Shown one piece after another: positions 27,769-38,281 of a stretch of 64,000 bases of DNA. The stretch's first letter is position 1. Every line of letters begins with the position of its first letter. Source of the DNA: JAJUFS01 sp036381175 (lineage in GTDB: Bacteria > Pseudomonadota > Gammaproteobacteria > Natronospirales > JAJUFS01); NCBI GenBank assembly GCA_036381175.1, contig DASVDI010000034.1, forward strand, positions 1 through 64,000, read 5' to 3'. The position numbers and the translations under genes are program-made. The notes below the pieces were generated by a model. That model was not told where the DNA came from and did no database searches. It saw nothing but the letters and a program-made list of their open reading frames with translations.

Positions 27769-27845
27769 CCTTTGTTTTTTTCGACTGATCTGATGTCGAC
27801 CGGGCGGGAGGAAGTCTCCGTCTTGCGACAGCGCCGAACGAAGTA

Positions 27846-27893
27846 AGCCCCTTTGTAAAAAGGGGGCCGGTGCGCGCAGCACACCGGGGGGAT
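27846..27893. repeat. GC-rich double hairpin repeat
   Basis: agcccctttgtaaaaaggggg followed at once by ccggtgcgcgcagcacaccgg and ggggatt. Two adjacent hairpins, non-coding. Single copy in this window; it looks like a separate repeat family. Confidence 0.55.
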
Positions 27894-28145
27894 TTTTACT
27901 GAGTTACTTTGTCGCCTGTCCTCTCTGCACTCGCCACATCACAAGAAACATTCCTCTATGCTTCCGGTTCATTTCGGTGACACCTGAATCCTTTCATTGA
28001 TATTTCCTGAAGAAACAACTGAACGCGTCACGGTTTCGTTCTCCACGTAAAACCGTGTTGTGCAAATCCGGCCAAAACAGAATCTTTTTCGGGGTTTTCC
28101 TTAGGTACCCTCCCAAACCCCTTTGCTAGCCTCCAACGCGTTTGA

Positions 28146-28167
28146 CCAGAGCCGCTAACGGCTCTGG
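28146..28167 (+). promoter_or_regulatory. Hairpin in the 5' leader of the TonB receptor
   Basis: CCAGAGCC-GCTAAC-GGCTCTGG, a perfect 8-bp stem 70 bases before the start codon with no T run, so it is not a terminator. It may stabilise or regulate the mRNA. Confidence 0.4.
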
Positions 28168-28236
28168 CACGAAGGAATCAACCGCCGCCCGGTGGTTGAC
28201 GTTTGGTCTTTCGACACGCCATGAGAGGGAAAATCC

Positions 28237-31200
28237 ATGAAAAGAATACGCATGAATGCGCGTACGGGAAGGGCGTATTCGTCTTTCCAAGCCGTTCTAT
28301 GTTTTGTTAAAGGTCTGAAGCAGAGCGCGCTCGCGACCGCTCTGGGCATGTGTTTCGTTGGCGCGGCCCTAGCCGCCGAAACCGGCGGTCTGCGCATCAC
28401 TATCACCGGAAATGACGGCCAGCCGCTCGAAGGCGCGACGGTTAGCGTCAGTTCGCCCGACAGCCTTATATCCAAGAGTGGCGTGACCGAGGCCGACGGC
28501 ACCGTCCGGCTGATCGGTCTGGACCCGGCGACGAACTACACCGTTGAGGTGCAGGCGTCCGACTATGCCAACTTCGTCAGCGCTCCCAACGTCGCGGTGG
28601 TCAGCGGCAAGAACCTTAGCGTGGGCTATGCGCTAGGTGACGCCACAAGCCTGGGCGCGGTAACCGTGACGGGTGTTGCGCTGGCAGCCGTGGACACCAC
28701 CTCGGCCCAGGTCGGCACCACGCTGAATCTGGACATCGTGGAGGCATTGCCGACAGGCCGCAGCTACCAGAGCTACCTGCAGCTGGTTCCGGGCGTGAAG
28801 CCGAGCCCCACCGGCAACCCGTCGTCCAAGTCGGGCGTGAACTATGTCGACGTCGGCGGTGTCGTTGGCGGATCGAGCGACAACCTCTATTACCTCGACG
28901 GCGTCGACGTTACTGACCCGTTGAGCGGTACCTTTGGTGCCAACTTCAACTCTGAGATCATTCAGGAGCAGCAGGTGATTACCGGCGGCGTCCCCGCTGA
29001 ATACGCCGGTGGCTCGGGCCTGATCTCGAAGGTCGTCACCAAGTCCGGTAGTGACGAGTTTCACGGCTCGGTCAATTACTATCTGCAGAACGACAGCCTC
29101 GTCGCCGAAGACGAGAATGGCGAGTCCGCGGGTTTCTCCACGTTCGACACCGCCGTCACACTGGGCGGTCCGATCGTCAAGGAGAAGCTGTGGTTCTTCG
29201 GTTCCTATCAGATCAAGGGCCGCGAGGACGAGGTCGTCAATCCGCTTACCGGTGACGCGTTGCGCACCGTCAACACCGACCAGAGTCTGGCGTTCTTCAA
29301 GGCCACTTGGCAGATGACCTACAATGACCGCCTGACGGCGACCTTCTTCAATGACCCGTTCGAGCGCGACGGGTCTCTTACCGCGACCACGCTGAACCAC
29401 CGTGACTTCGCGCGCGACCAAGGTGGCGGCAACTACAAGATCGAGTACAGCCGCGACTGGAACAACCTGCGCCTGAACGCGTACGGCTTCAGCCACGAGG
29501 GCGAGGTCAGCAACATTGCCGCCAATCCTGATGTGCGCAATGACGTGGCCTTTCTGGGCGGCAACCCGACCAACGCCGACCTGCAGCTCGGCGGCAGCGG
29601 CAGCAATATCGAAACCTTCCGCAATCGTGACGAGTTGGGTCTGACCCTGGAATACTGGCTGGACACCTCGTGGGGTAGCCACGCCTTCAAGGCTGGCTTT
29701 GCGCAGAGCAAAAACACCTACAAGGAAAACATGGTCTACACTGGCGACGGCGCTCAGTACACCTCTATCGCGCTGGCGAACCAGGGTGTGACCTTCGAAG
29801 ATCTCACCACTGAAGACTGGACAGGCTTCGTCGACTTGGTTGTCGCCGACATTGGTCGTATCCAGGACGTCGCGATTGGCACCCCGATGGACGCCAACAA
29901 CGACGGCACGGTCACGGTGGATGAGGTCAACGCCTACCAGTTCAACAGCACCGCTGGAAACCCCGACGGGCACGTTAATGCCTACCGCATCGTGCAGTCA
30001 GTTGTTGCGCCGTACGAGGTGACTTCGGAGGGCACGACTTTCTACCTGCAGGATACCTGGACGCTGGACCAGTGGACGGTCAATGCCGGTTTCCGCGCCG
30101 AGGAGTGGGCGCATTTCGCCTCGGACGGCACCGAAGCGCACACCTTCGACTGGGAATTCGCTCCACGCCTGAGTGTGGTGTATGACCTGATGGGTGATGG
30201 TCGCAGCAAGGTCTGGGGATTCTATGGTCGTTACTACGACCCGATCCGAAACAACATGACCGACTTCGCGGGCAACTTAACCGGTTCAGTGCTCGACGAG
30301 CAGATTTTCCTCGGCGACGAATGGGTGACCTTCCGCACGCGCGGTGGTCCGAAGACGCCCGACGCGCTGTTCGCTCCGTCGACCAAGACCCCCTACACAG
30401 ACGAGCTGCTGTTCGGTTACTCCACCACCTTCGGCCAGGACATGAGCCTGACGGTGACCTACACCAATCGCAAGACCCGTGATGTCCTTGAAGACTACGA
30501 CTTGGCTCTGTACGCCGACCCGAATGGTGATACCACCACCGGTCACGCCGACGAGAACTCGTTTTTCTACCTGCCGCTTTCGTACTTCGGCTACGACGTT
30601 GCGCCAAATTCGAACTACGTGATCGCTACACTGGCCGGCGGCAAGCGTGACTACCAGGGTCTTGAGGTTACCCTCCACAAGCAGTGGAGCGACAACTGGC
30701 AGGGCATGGTGTCGTACACTCACAACGACGCCGAGGGCAACACCAACTCGGATAGCAACGCGGACTTCCAGGGCGACTGGATCGCGCTCGATCCGCGTGC
30801 TCCGAACGCCTACGGCACGCAGCCGGGTAACATCGACCACCAGCTCAAGGCGTGGGGTTCGTACTCCTTCGACTTTGGCCTGGATTTGAGCGGCGTGTTC
30901 AATTGGAACAGCGGCGTTGCCTACAGCCGTACCCAGCTGATCTCAGCACGCCACCTGCCGGTGATGGACGATCCGTACGAGTTTGGCGGCGTGACTGACT
31001 CGTGGTTCGAAGAGGGCGCAATTGGCGCCGAAACCGCTCCGGCGTACTACACGCTGGATGTGCGTGCCAAGTACACCCGTGAACTGCCCGTCGGCGAAAT
31101 CGAGGTATTCCTCGATATCTTCAACATCCTCGACAACCAGGCGACTATCGCTGAGCAGGATTTGGTCGGCGGCGACGGCGTGTACAACTTCGGTGAAGCC

Positions 31201-31254
31201 AACGACTGGGTGGTACCGCGCCAATTTTACCTGGGCGCACGCTACTCGTTCTGA
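28237..31254 (+). CDS. TonB-dependent outer-membrane receptor with carboxypeptidase-regulatory-like domain (Oar-like)
   Basis: 1005 residues. An atypically long n-region precedes a signal peptide ending near residue 46 (FVGAALA-AETGG). A CarboxypepD_reg-like beta domain covers about 50-130 (GLRITITGNDGQPLEGATVS), then a GAVTVTG box that may serve as TonB box. The plug contains LYYLDGVDVTDPL and VPAEYAGGSGLISKVVTKSG. The rest is a large barrel ending in Phe (FYLGARYSF), as outer-membrane proteins do. A perfect EF-hand-like loop DANNDGTVTVDE lies at 552-563. Imports an unknown ligand, energised by TonB-ExbBD. No transport or hydrolase gene is adjacent, so the substrate cannot be inferred. Codon choice is less GCG/CGC-biased than in its neighbours. 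Confidence 0.92.
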   Translation: MKRIRMNARTGRAYSSFQAVLCFVKGLKQSALATALGMCFVGAALAAETGGLRITITGNDGQPLEGATVSVSSPDSLISKSGVTEADGTVRLIGLDPATNYTVEVQASDYANFVSAPNVAVVSGKNLSVGYALGDATSLGAVTVTGVALAAVDTTSAQVGTTLNLDIVEALPTGRSYQSYLQLVPGVKPSPTGNPSSKSGVNYVDVGGVVGGSSDNLYYLDGVDVTDPLSGTFGANFNSEIIQEQQVITGGVPAEYAGGSGLISKVVTKSGSDEFHGSVNYYLQNDSLVAEDENGESAGFSTFDTAVTLGGPIVKEKLWFFGSYQIKGREDEVVNPLTGDALRTVNTDQSLAFFKATWQMTYNDRLTATFFNDPFERDGSLTATTLNHRDFARDQGGGNYKIEYSRDWNNLRLNAYGFSHEGEVSNIAANPDVRNDVAFLGGNPTNADLQLGGSGSNIETFRNRDELGLTLEYWLDTSWGSHAFKAGFAQSKNTYKENMVYTGDGAQYTSIALANQGVTFEDLTTEDWTGFVDLVVADIGRIQDVAIGTPMDANNDGTVTVDEVNAYQFNSTAGNPDGHVNAYRIVQSVVAPYEVTSEGTTFYLQDTWTLDQWTVNAGFRAEEWAHFASDGTEAHTFDWEFAPRLSVVYDLMGDGRSKVWGFYGRYYDPIRNNMTDFAGNLTGSVLDEQIFLGDEWVTFRTRGGPKTPDALFAPSTKTPYTDELLFGYSTTFGQDMSLTVTYTNRKTRDVLEDYDLALYADPNGDTTTGHADENSFFYLPLSYFGYDVAPNSNYVIATLAGGKRDYQGLEVTLHKQWSDNWQGMVSYTHNDAEGNTNSDSNADFQGDWIALDPRAPNAYGTQPGNIDHQLKAWGSYSFDFGLDLSGVFNWNSGVAYSRTQLISARHLPVMDDPYEFGGVTDSWFEEGAIGAETAPAYYTLDVRAKYTRELPVGEIEVFLDIFNILDNQATIAEQDLVGGDGVYNFGEANDWVVPRQFYLGARYSF

Positions 31255-31282
31255 TCCACTCAGTTCGAAGAAGCAACTTGAT

Positions 31283-31311
31283 GCCGGCGCGCAAGCGCCG
31301 GCGTTTTTTTT
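31283..31311 (+). terminator. Rho-independent terminator after the TonB receptor
   Basis: GCCGGCGC-GCAA-GCGCCGGC followed by eight T, 28 bases after the receptor stop. Confidence 0.92.
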
Positions 31312-31331
31312 GCTCGTAGTCTCGCTCCTGT

Positions 31332-32438
31332 TTAGGGTCGATGCGGAAGTGCCAGGTAATTCCGACTCTGCATTTCCTGCAGCCGGCTGAGTGTGCGCTG
31401 AAATTCGAAAGTCAGGCGTTCGCCGGCGTAAAGGCGTTCCATTGGCACGTCGGCGGAGAGGATGAGCTTCACTTGCCGGTCGTAGAACTCATCGACAAGA
31501 GTAATGAACCGTCTCGCATCATTTTCCCGGCTCCAGTCCATTGCGGGAACGTTGGATAAAAGCACGGTGTGAAATTCACGGGCAATTTCGATGTAATCGA
31601 TGGCGGAGCGCGGCCCTTCGCAAAGCGCCGAAAAATCGAACCAGGCGACGCCTTCGCCGAGTTCACGGACCGGGACCACGCGTCCGTTGATGTTCAGGCT
31701 TTCCTGCCGCGATTCATCTTCCGGGTTGATCTCATTGAAATACTTTTCCATTGCTGCATCGGCGGCGTCATCCAGCGGCCAGTGATAAATCTCGACGGTC
31801 TCAAGCGTCCGCAGGCGGTAATCCGTTCCGCCGTCCACATTCGATATCTCGCAATGCCGCTTGATGAGTTCAATTGCCGGCAGGAAGCGCGCGCGCTGCA
31901 AGCCACCGGCGTAGAGCCGGTCCGGCGGAATGTTGGAAGTCGCGATCAGCGTAACGCCGCAAGCGAAGAGAGTTTCGAACAATCGTCCAAGGATCATCGC
32001 ATCCGCAATATCCGAGACGAAGAATTCGTCGAAACAAATGACGCGTGTTTTTCGGGCAAGACGCTCCGCGACGGTTCGCAGCGGATCTTTCGCGTGTTGC
32101 AACGTTCTCAGTTCGCCGTGCACTTGTTGCATGAAGCGGTGAAAGTGCAGCCGAAGTTTTCGCTCGAAGGGAAGCGCATGGAAGAACTGGTCCATCAGGA
32201 AAGTCTTTCCACGCCCGACGCCGCCCCACAGGTAAAGACCGCGCACTGGGTGATGTTCTGGTGGCCTTCCTGTCAACCGGGATTGAATGCGTTCCAGTAA
32301 GCCCGGCGGTTCCTGTTCTTGCAGTTCCCGCCAGACGCGATCGAGGCTTGCAATTGCTTGTTCCTGCGCCGGATCGGCGGTGTAGCCGTGCGCGTTCAAT
32401 GCGGCACGATAGCGTCGGCTTGGTGATTCGATTATCAC
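31332..32438 (-). CDS. zapE: Cell-division ATPase ZapE (AFG1 family)
   Basis: 368 residues from a GTG at 32438. AFG1-like AAA ATPase that in E. coli associates with the Z-ring late in division. Walker A is LWGGVGRGKTFLMD and Walker B is VICFDEFFVSDIADAM. LIATSNIPPDRLYAGGLQR is the sensor 1 region and SLLVDEFYDR-like LVDEFYDRQVKLI lies near the end. The frame extends to an ATG at 32486, but those extra residues are encoded by the GTAGGTTGGGG palindrome, so the GTG within VVIIESPSRRYR is preferred. No strong ribosome site is seen for either start. Confidence 0.9.
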   Translation of the reverse strand: MIIESPSRRYRAALNAHGYTADPAQEQAIASLDRVWRELQEQEPPGLLERIQSRLTGRPPEHHPVRGLYLWGGVGRGKTFLMDQFFHALPFERKLRLHFHRFMQQVHGELRTLQHAKDPLRTVAERLARKTRVICFDEFFVSDIADAMILGRLFETLFACGVTLIATSNIPPDRLYAGGLQRARFLPAIELIKRHCEISNVDGGTDYRLRTLETVEIYHWPLDDAADAAMEKYFNEINPEDESRQESLNINGRVVPVRELGEGVAWFDFSALCEGPRSAIDYIEIAREFHTVLLSNVPAMDWSRENDARRFITLVDEFYDRQVKLILSADVPMERLYAGERLTFEFQRTLSRLQEMQSRNYLALPHRP

Positions 32439-32453
32439 GACGGGGAACGTGAC

Positions 32454-32531
32454 CGTAGGTTGGGGTGAGGTATTTCCGAACCCCAACTTTTCGATGATGT
32501 TGGGGTTCGCCTGCGCTCACCCCAACCTACG
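32454..32531. repeat. GTAGGTTGGGGTGAG palindrome, full copy 2
   Basis: gtaggttggggtgagg, tttccgaaccccaac, centre, then gttggggttcgc and tgcgctcaccccaacctac. Same plan as 25081-25155. It fills the gap between acetoacetyl-CoA synthetase and zapE. Confidence 0.85.
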
Positions 32532-32548
32532 GAAGCTGTTTTCATTAT

Positions 32549-34504
<1,956 letters not shown>

Positions 34505-34557
34505 CAAACCTCCGAAAAAAATCGAGCCGGATTGGCGGCTCGTACAACAAAAACCGT

Positions 34558-35508
34558 TTAATCCTGGGTACTGCTTTTCTTCGTCGGCCGTTTGGTTGCG
34601 TCCAATGCGTTATCGATATCCAACTTCGCAAGCTTCGACGTCGGAACGCGACCGATTTCTGCGTTGATCCACTTTGCCGTTTCCAGCAGCTTCCTGAGAT
34701 CGATGCCCGTATCAATCTCCATGCCGTGCAGCATGTAAACGACGTCTTCCGTCGCAACGTTTCCCGCCGCGCCATCGGCATACGGGCAGCCGCCGAGTCC
34801 TGATACAGAAGAATCGACAGTCGCGATGCCCATGTCGATGCAGGCAAGAATATTCGCGAGCGCCTGGTTGCGCGTGTCGTGAAAGTGAATGGCGAGACGT
34901 TCCATCGGTACGCGGCGCGCGCAGGCGTAAACCATCTGGCGCGCGCGTCGTGGCGTGCCGACGCCGATCGTATCGCCAAGGGAAATTTCATAACAACCCA
35001 TTGCGTACAGGTCTTCCGCAACTGCGGCGACTTGCGTCGGATCGATATCGCCTTCATAAGGACAACCGATCACGCAAGAGACGTAGCCGCGCACCTTGAT
35101 GCCGTGTTCGCGCGCCATGTCCATCACGGGCGCGAAACGTTCGAGCGATTCCTTGATGGAGGCGTTGATGTTCTTCTGGTTGAACGTTTCCGATGCGGCG
35201 GTGAAGATCGAGACTTCCGCAGCACCCGCGTCGATTGCCCGTTGCATGCCTTTTTCGTTCGGCACCAGCACCGGGTAATGCACGCCGGATTTCTTGTGGA
35301 TGCCATTGAACACTTCCGTGGCATCGGCCAGTTGCGGTATCCACTTCGGTGAAACGAAACTTGTCGTCTCGATGGTTTCAAGGCCGGTATCCGTCAGGCG
35401 GTCGATGAAGGCGATCTTTGTCGCCGTCGAAACCTCGGACGACTCGTTCTGCAAGCCGTCGCGCGGACCAACTTCCACCAGCTTCACCTTGTCGGGATAC
35501 ATCAGCAT
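34558..35508 (-). CDS. mvaB: Hydroxymethylglutaryl-CoA lyase
   Basis: 316 residues. Cleaves HMG-CoA to acetyl-CoA and acetoacetate, the last leucine step. A TIM-barrel metal enzyme of the DRE family: VEVGPRDGLQNE holds the metal Asp and the catalytic Arg-Asp pair, IHFHDTRNQA holds the metal His residues, and VSGLGGCPYADGAAGN carries the active-site Cys in the lyase signature. The last 25 residues are a Lys/Thr-rich tail. GAGGG precedes the ATG. It follows the biotin subunit gene by 9 bp in the same operon. Confidence 0.97.
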   Translation of the reverse strand: MLMYPDKVKLVEVGPRDGLQNESSEVSTATKIAFIDRLTDTGLETIETTSFVSPKWIPQLADATEVFNGIHKKSGVHYPVLVPNEKGMQRAIDAGAAEVSIFTAASETFNQKNINASIKESLERFAPVMDMAREHGIKVRGYVSCVIGCPYEGDIDPTQVAAVAEDLYAMGCYEISLGDTIGVGTPRRARQMVYACARRVPMERLAIHFHDTRNQALANILACIDMGIATVDSSVSGLGGCPYADGAAGNVATEDVVYMLHGMEIDTGIDLRKLLETAKWINAEIGRVPTSKLAKLDIDNALDATKRPTKKSSTQD

Positions 35509-35517
35509 GTCGCGCCC

Positions 35518-37479
35518 TCAATCGGTTTTGATATTTACCAGCGGCGCGTCGGCGTCCACCGTGTCGCCTTCGGCATACAGCACTTTCTCGATGACGCCCG
35601 TAACGCCGGCTTTCACAGTGACTTCCATCTTCATGCCTTCCATGACCAGCAGCGGCTGGCCCTGCTCGACGCGATCACCGGCTTTCACATGAACCGCGAC
35701 AATACGCCCCGGCATGGGCGCGCCGGGATGCGCTTCGTCGCTTGCCGCCGTTGCTTCTGCAGCAAAAGGATGAACGCGCGTCAGTTGCCAGGCGTTGCCT
35801 TCGTGAGAAACCTGGATCGCATCGTCGCGCCGAAGAACCAGGAAATTGCCCGTGCGTGAACCGGATGCGACGCGAATCGTGAAAGCGTCGAGTTGCGTGG
35901 CACTGACTTCGCGTTGCACGTCGCCTTCGCGCACGATGAAGTGCTTCGATTCGTTGCGCACGTTGCGCGTGGTTTCGTTTCCGGATTCATCACGGAATAC
36001 GAAACGGCGACCGCCAAGTGCATTTACCTGGAAGCTGTCGGCGAGATCGAAACCGGAGGCGTCTTCGTTCTCCAGCAAATAATCCAGCGCGGCGGCATCA
36101 AGTACGCCTTCCGGCACAGGTTCTGCGCGATTGAGTTCTTCGAGATGTGTATCGATGTAACGTGTGTCGATATCGCCGGCCGCGAAGACGGGATCGTGTG
36201 CGATCCGGCGCAGCAGTGGCAAATTGGTGGTGAGCCCGAATACTGCGGTCTCGCTCAGTGCCTGGTTCAAGGCACGGATCGCGCTGTCGCGATCTTCATG
36301 CCAGACAACCAGTTTCGCGATCATCGGATCGTAATGGATCGTGATTTCATCGCCGGTCTCGACGCCCGTGTCGAGACGGAAATGCATGTCCTCTTCCGGG
36401 GTGATGAAAGCGTCGAGCCTGCCGACGGAAGGAAGAAATTCCTTGCGCGGATTCTCGGCGTACAACCGTACCTCTATGGCGTGGCCGTCACGGTCGATTT
36501 CGTCCTGTTCCAGTGGCATGGCTTCACCGGCGGCAACGCGCAATTGCCATTCGACGAGATCGATGTTCGCGGTCATCTCCGTGACGGGATGCTCCACCTG
36601 CAAGCGCGTGTTCATTTCCATGAAATAAAAATTGCGATCCTCACCGACAATGAACTCGACGGTCCCGGCGTTCACGTAATTCACAGCCTTCGCTGCAGCG
36701 ACGGCAGCCGCACCCATTTCCTGGCGCATCTTCGCTGTGAGGAATGGCGAGGGCGTTTCCTCGATGATTTTCTGGTAGCGGCGCTGAATGGAACATTCGC
36801 GCTCGAACAGGTGCACGACATTACCGTGCGAGTCGCCGAAGACCTGGAATTCGATATGCCGCGGCCCGGTGACGAATTTTTCCAGCAGCACCTTGTCGTC
36901 GCCAAACGCGGATTTCGATTCGCGCTTCGCGGATTTCAATGCATCCGCGAATTCCTTTTCCTCACGAACAATCCGCATTCCCTTGCCGCCACCGCCGGCT
37001 GCGGCCTTGATCATCAACGGGTAGCCAATTTCCTTTGCCTTGCCGACAAGGAAATTCTCGTCCTGTTCATCACCGTGATAACCCGGCACGACAGGCACGC
37101 CGGCCTTTTCCATGAGCGCTTTCGCCGTGTCCTTCGCGCCCATCATGTCCATGGTTTCCGGAGAAGGGCCGATGAACACGAGCCCGGCATTCTCGGCGGC
37201 CTTCACAAACGCGGGACGTTCCGAAAGAAATCCAAACCCCGGATGCACGGCTTCTGCGCCTGTCGCCTTCGCCGCTTCGACAATACGCTCGATGTTCAGG
37301 TACGAATCCGCTGGCGCGCTGCCGCCGATGTGCACGGCTTCATCCGCGAGACGCACATGGCGTGCGGACGCATCGGCGTCGGAATACACCGCGACGGTAC
37401 GAACGCCGAGGCGTTGGCAGGTCGCGATGACGCGGCAGGCGATTTCGCCGCGATTGGCGATGAGTATCTTCTTGAACAT
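35518..37479 (-). CDS. liuD: Methylcrotonoyl-CoA carboxylase, biotin-containing alpha subunit
   Basis: 653 residues. Carboxylates biotin and carries it to the beta subunit for 3-methylcrotonyl-CoA carboxylation. The N-terminal biotin carboxylase starts MFKKILIANRGEIACRVI. KAAAGGGGKGMR is the ATP loop and MEMNTRLQVEHPVTEM the catalytic block. The C-terminal biotinyl domain ends with VMEGMKMEVTVKAG, biotin-lysine 617. The residue before MKM is Gly where Ala is usual. It starts one base after the liuC stop. Pairing with liuB, liuA and liuC fixes the substrate better than sequence alone, since propionyl-CoA carboxylase alpha is similar. Confidence 0.95.
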   Translation of the reverse strand: MFKKILIANRGEIACRVIATCQRLGVRTVAVYSDADASARHVRLADEAVHIGGSAPADSYLNIERIVEAAKATGAEAVHPGFGFLSERPAFVKAAENAGLVFIGPSPETMDMMGAKDTAKALMEKAGVPVVPGYHGDEQDENFLVGKAKEIGYPLMIKAAAGGGGKGMRIVREEKEFADALKSAKRESKSAFGDDKVLLEKFVTGPRHIEFQVFGDSHGNVVHLFERECSIQRRYQKIIEETPSPFLTAKMRQEMGAAAVAAAKAVNYVNAGTVEFIVGEDRNFYFMEMNTRLQVEHPVTEMTANIDLVEWQLRVAAGEAMPLEQDEIDRDGHAIEVRLYAENPRKEFLPSVGRLDAFITPEEDMHFRLDTGVETGDEITIHYDPMIAKLVVWHEDRDSAIRALNQALSETAVFGLTTNLPLLRRIAHDPVFAAGDIDTRYIDTHLEELNRAEPVPEGVLDAAALDYLLENEDASGFDLADSFQVNALGGRRFVFRDESGNETTRNVRNESKHFIVREGDVQREVSATQLDAFTIRVASGSRTGNFLVLRRDDAIQVSHEGNAWQLTRVHPFAAEATAASDEAHPGAPMPGRIVAVHVKAGDRVEQGQPLLVMEGMKMEVTVKAGVTGVIEKVLYAEGDTVDADAPLVNIKTD

Positions 37480-37480
37480 G

Positions 37481-38281
37481 TTATCCCTTGATCCAGCGCG
37501 GCTTGCGTTTCTCCAGGAACGCCGCTAACCCTTCCTGGCCTTCATCGGATACGCGAATTTGCGCGATGATTTCCGCCGTTGTCTGGCGGAGGTGTTTCTC
37601 TGTATCGGTATCTGCGTGGCAGACCTGGCGCACGAGATGCTTGGCGGCGGCTTGTGCTGCCGGACCTCCGGCGAGCAGCAACTGAATTTCACGCTCGACC
37701 GCCGCATCCAGTGCTTCCGGCGCAACGACTTCATGCACCAGCCCGATGTTTGTCGCGGTCGCGGTGTCCATGGCTTCCGCCGTCAGGAAGAACCGCCGTG
37801 CATGACGTTCGCCGATTGCGGCGATAACGTAAGGTGAAATGACGGCAGGCACGAGTCCGAGCTTCACTTCGCTCAATGCGAAGCGCGAGGCCTCCACCGC
37901 AATCGCGATATCGCAGCACGCGACGAGTCCAACGCCACCGCCGAACGCGTGACCATTCACACGCGCGATCGTCGGTTTCTCCAGGTTGTCGAGCACCTGC
38001 ATCAGTTCGGCGAGCTTGAGCGAATCGTCGAGGTTTTCATCTTCGGAATAACCTGCCATGGATTTCATCCAGTTGAGATCCGCACCCGCCGTGAATGATT
38101 TGCCTGCTCCGGTAAGAACAACGATGCGAACGCCGGGATCGCGACCTGCTTTCTGCAGTGCGGCTGTCAGTTCCGCGATCATCTCGGCATTGAAGGCGTT
38201 GTGCTTGTCCGATCGATTCAGCGTTACGGTCGCCACGCCACGACGGTCGGTTTCGATGAGAACCAATGCCTGTTCGTTCAT
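37481..38281 (-). CDS. liuC: Methylglutaconyl-CoA hydratase (enoyl-CoA hydratase family)
   Basis: 266 residues of the crotonase fold. Adds water to 3-methylglutaconyl-CoA to give HMG-CoA. TLNRSDKHNAFNAEMIAEL is the N-terminal crotonase signature. GKSFTAGADLNWMKSMAGY and NGHAFGGGVGLVACCDIAIA form the oxyanion hole and active site. A generic enoyl-CoA hydratase would look similar; the leucine operon decides the call. The ATG overlaps the stop of the ATP-grasp-like gene by four bases (ATGA), so the two are translationally coupled. Confidence 0.92.
   Translation of the reverse strand: MNEQALVLIETDRRGVATVTLNRSDKHNAFNAEMIAELTAALQKAGRDPGVRIVVLTGAGKSFTAGADLNWMKSMAGYSEDENLDDSLKLAELMQVLDNLEKPTIARVNGHAFGGGVGLVACCDIAIAVEASRFALSEVKLGLVPAVISPYVIAAIGERHARRFFLTAEAMDTATATNIGLVHEVVAPEALDAAVEREIQLLLAGGPAAQAAAKHLVRQVCHADTDTEKHLRQTTAEIIAQIRVSDEGQEGLAAFLEKRKPRWIKG

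Larger units (their letters stand above)
27625..28236. other. 612-base gene-free stretch between fadE and the TonB receptor
   Basis: It holds two palindromic repeats (27651-27768 and 27846-27893), then about 240 bases with no repeat or frame I recognise, then the receptor's leader with a hairpin at 28146-28167. The promoter of the receptor should lie near 28060-28140. CTTTGCTAG at 28121-28129 could be part of a -10 region, but no good -35 is placed correctly. Confidence 0.6.

Noticed and set aside
28633..29973. 446-residue minus-strand frame opposite the TonB receptor
   Set aside because: Low-complexity Val/Ala/Arg composition and no motif; the receptor on the other strand is clear.
32439..32486. 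Upstream ATG start for ZapE
   Set aside because: The extra residues are encoded by the edge of the GTAGGTTGGGG repeat and do not resemble ZapE.
35893..37491. 532-residue plus-strand frame opposite liuD, and 571-residue frame at 39570-41285 opposite liuB
   Set aside because: Both lie exactly over conserved carboxylase genes and show only reverse-frame composition; no protein family is visible.
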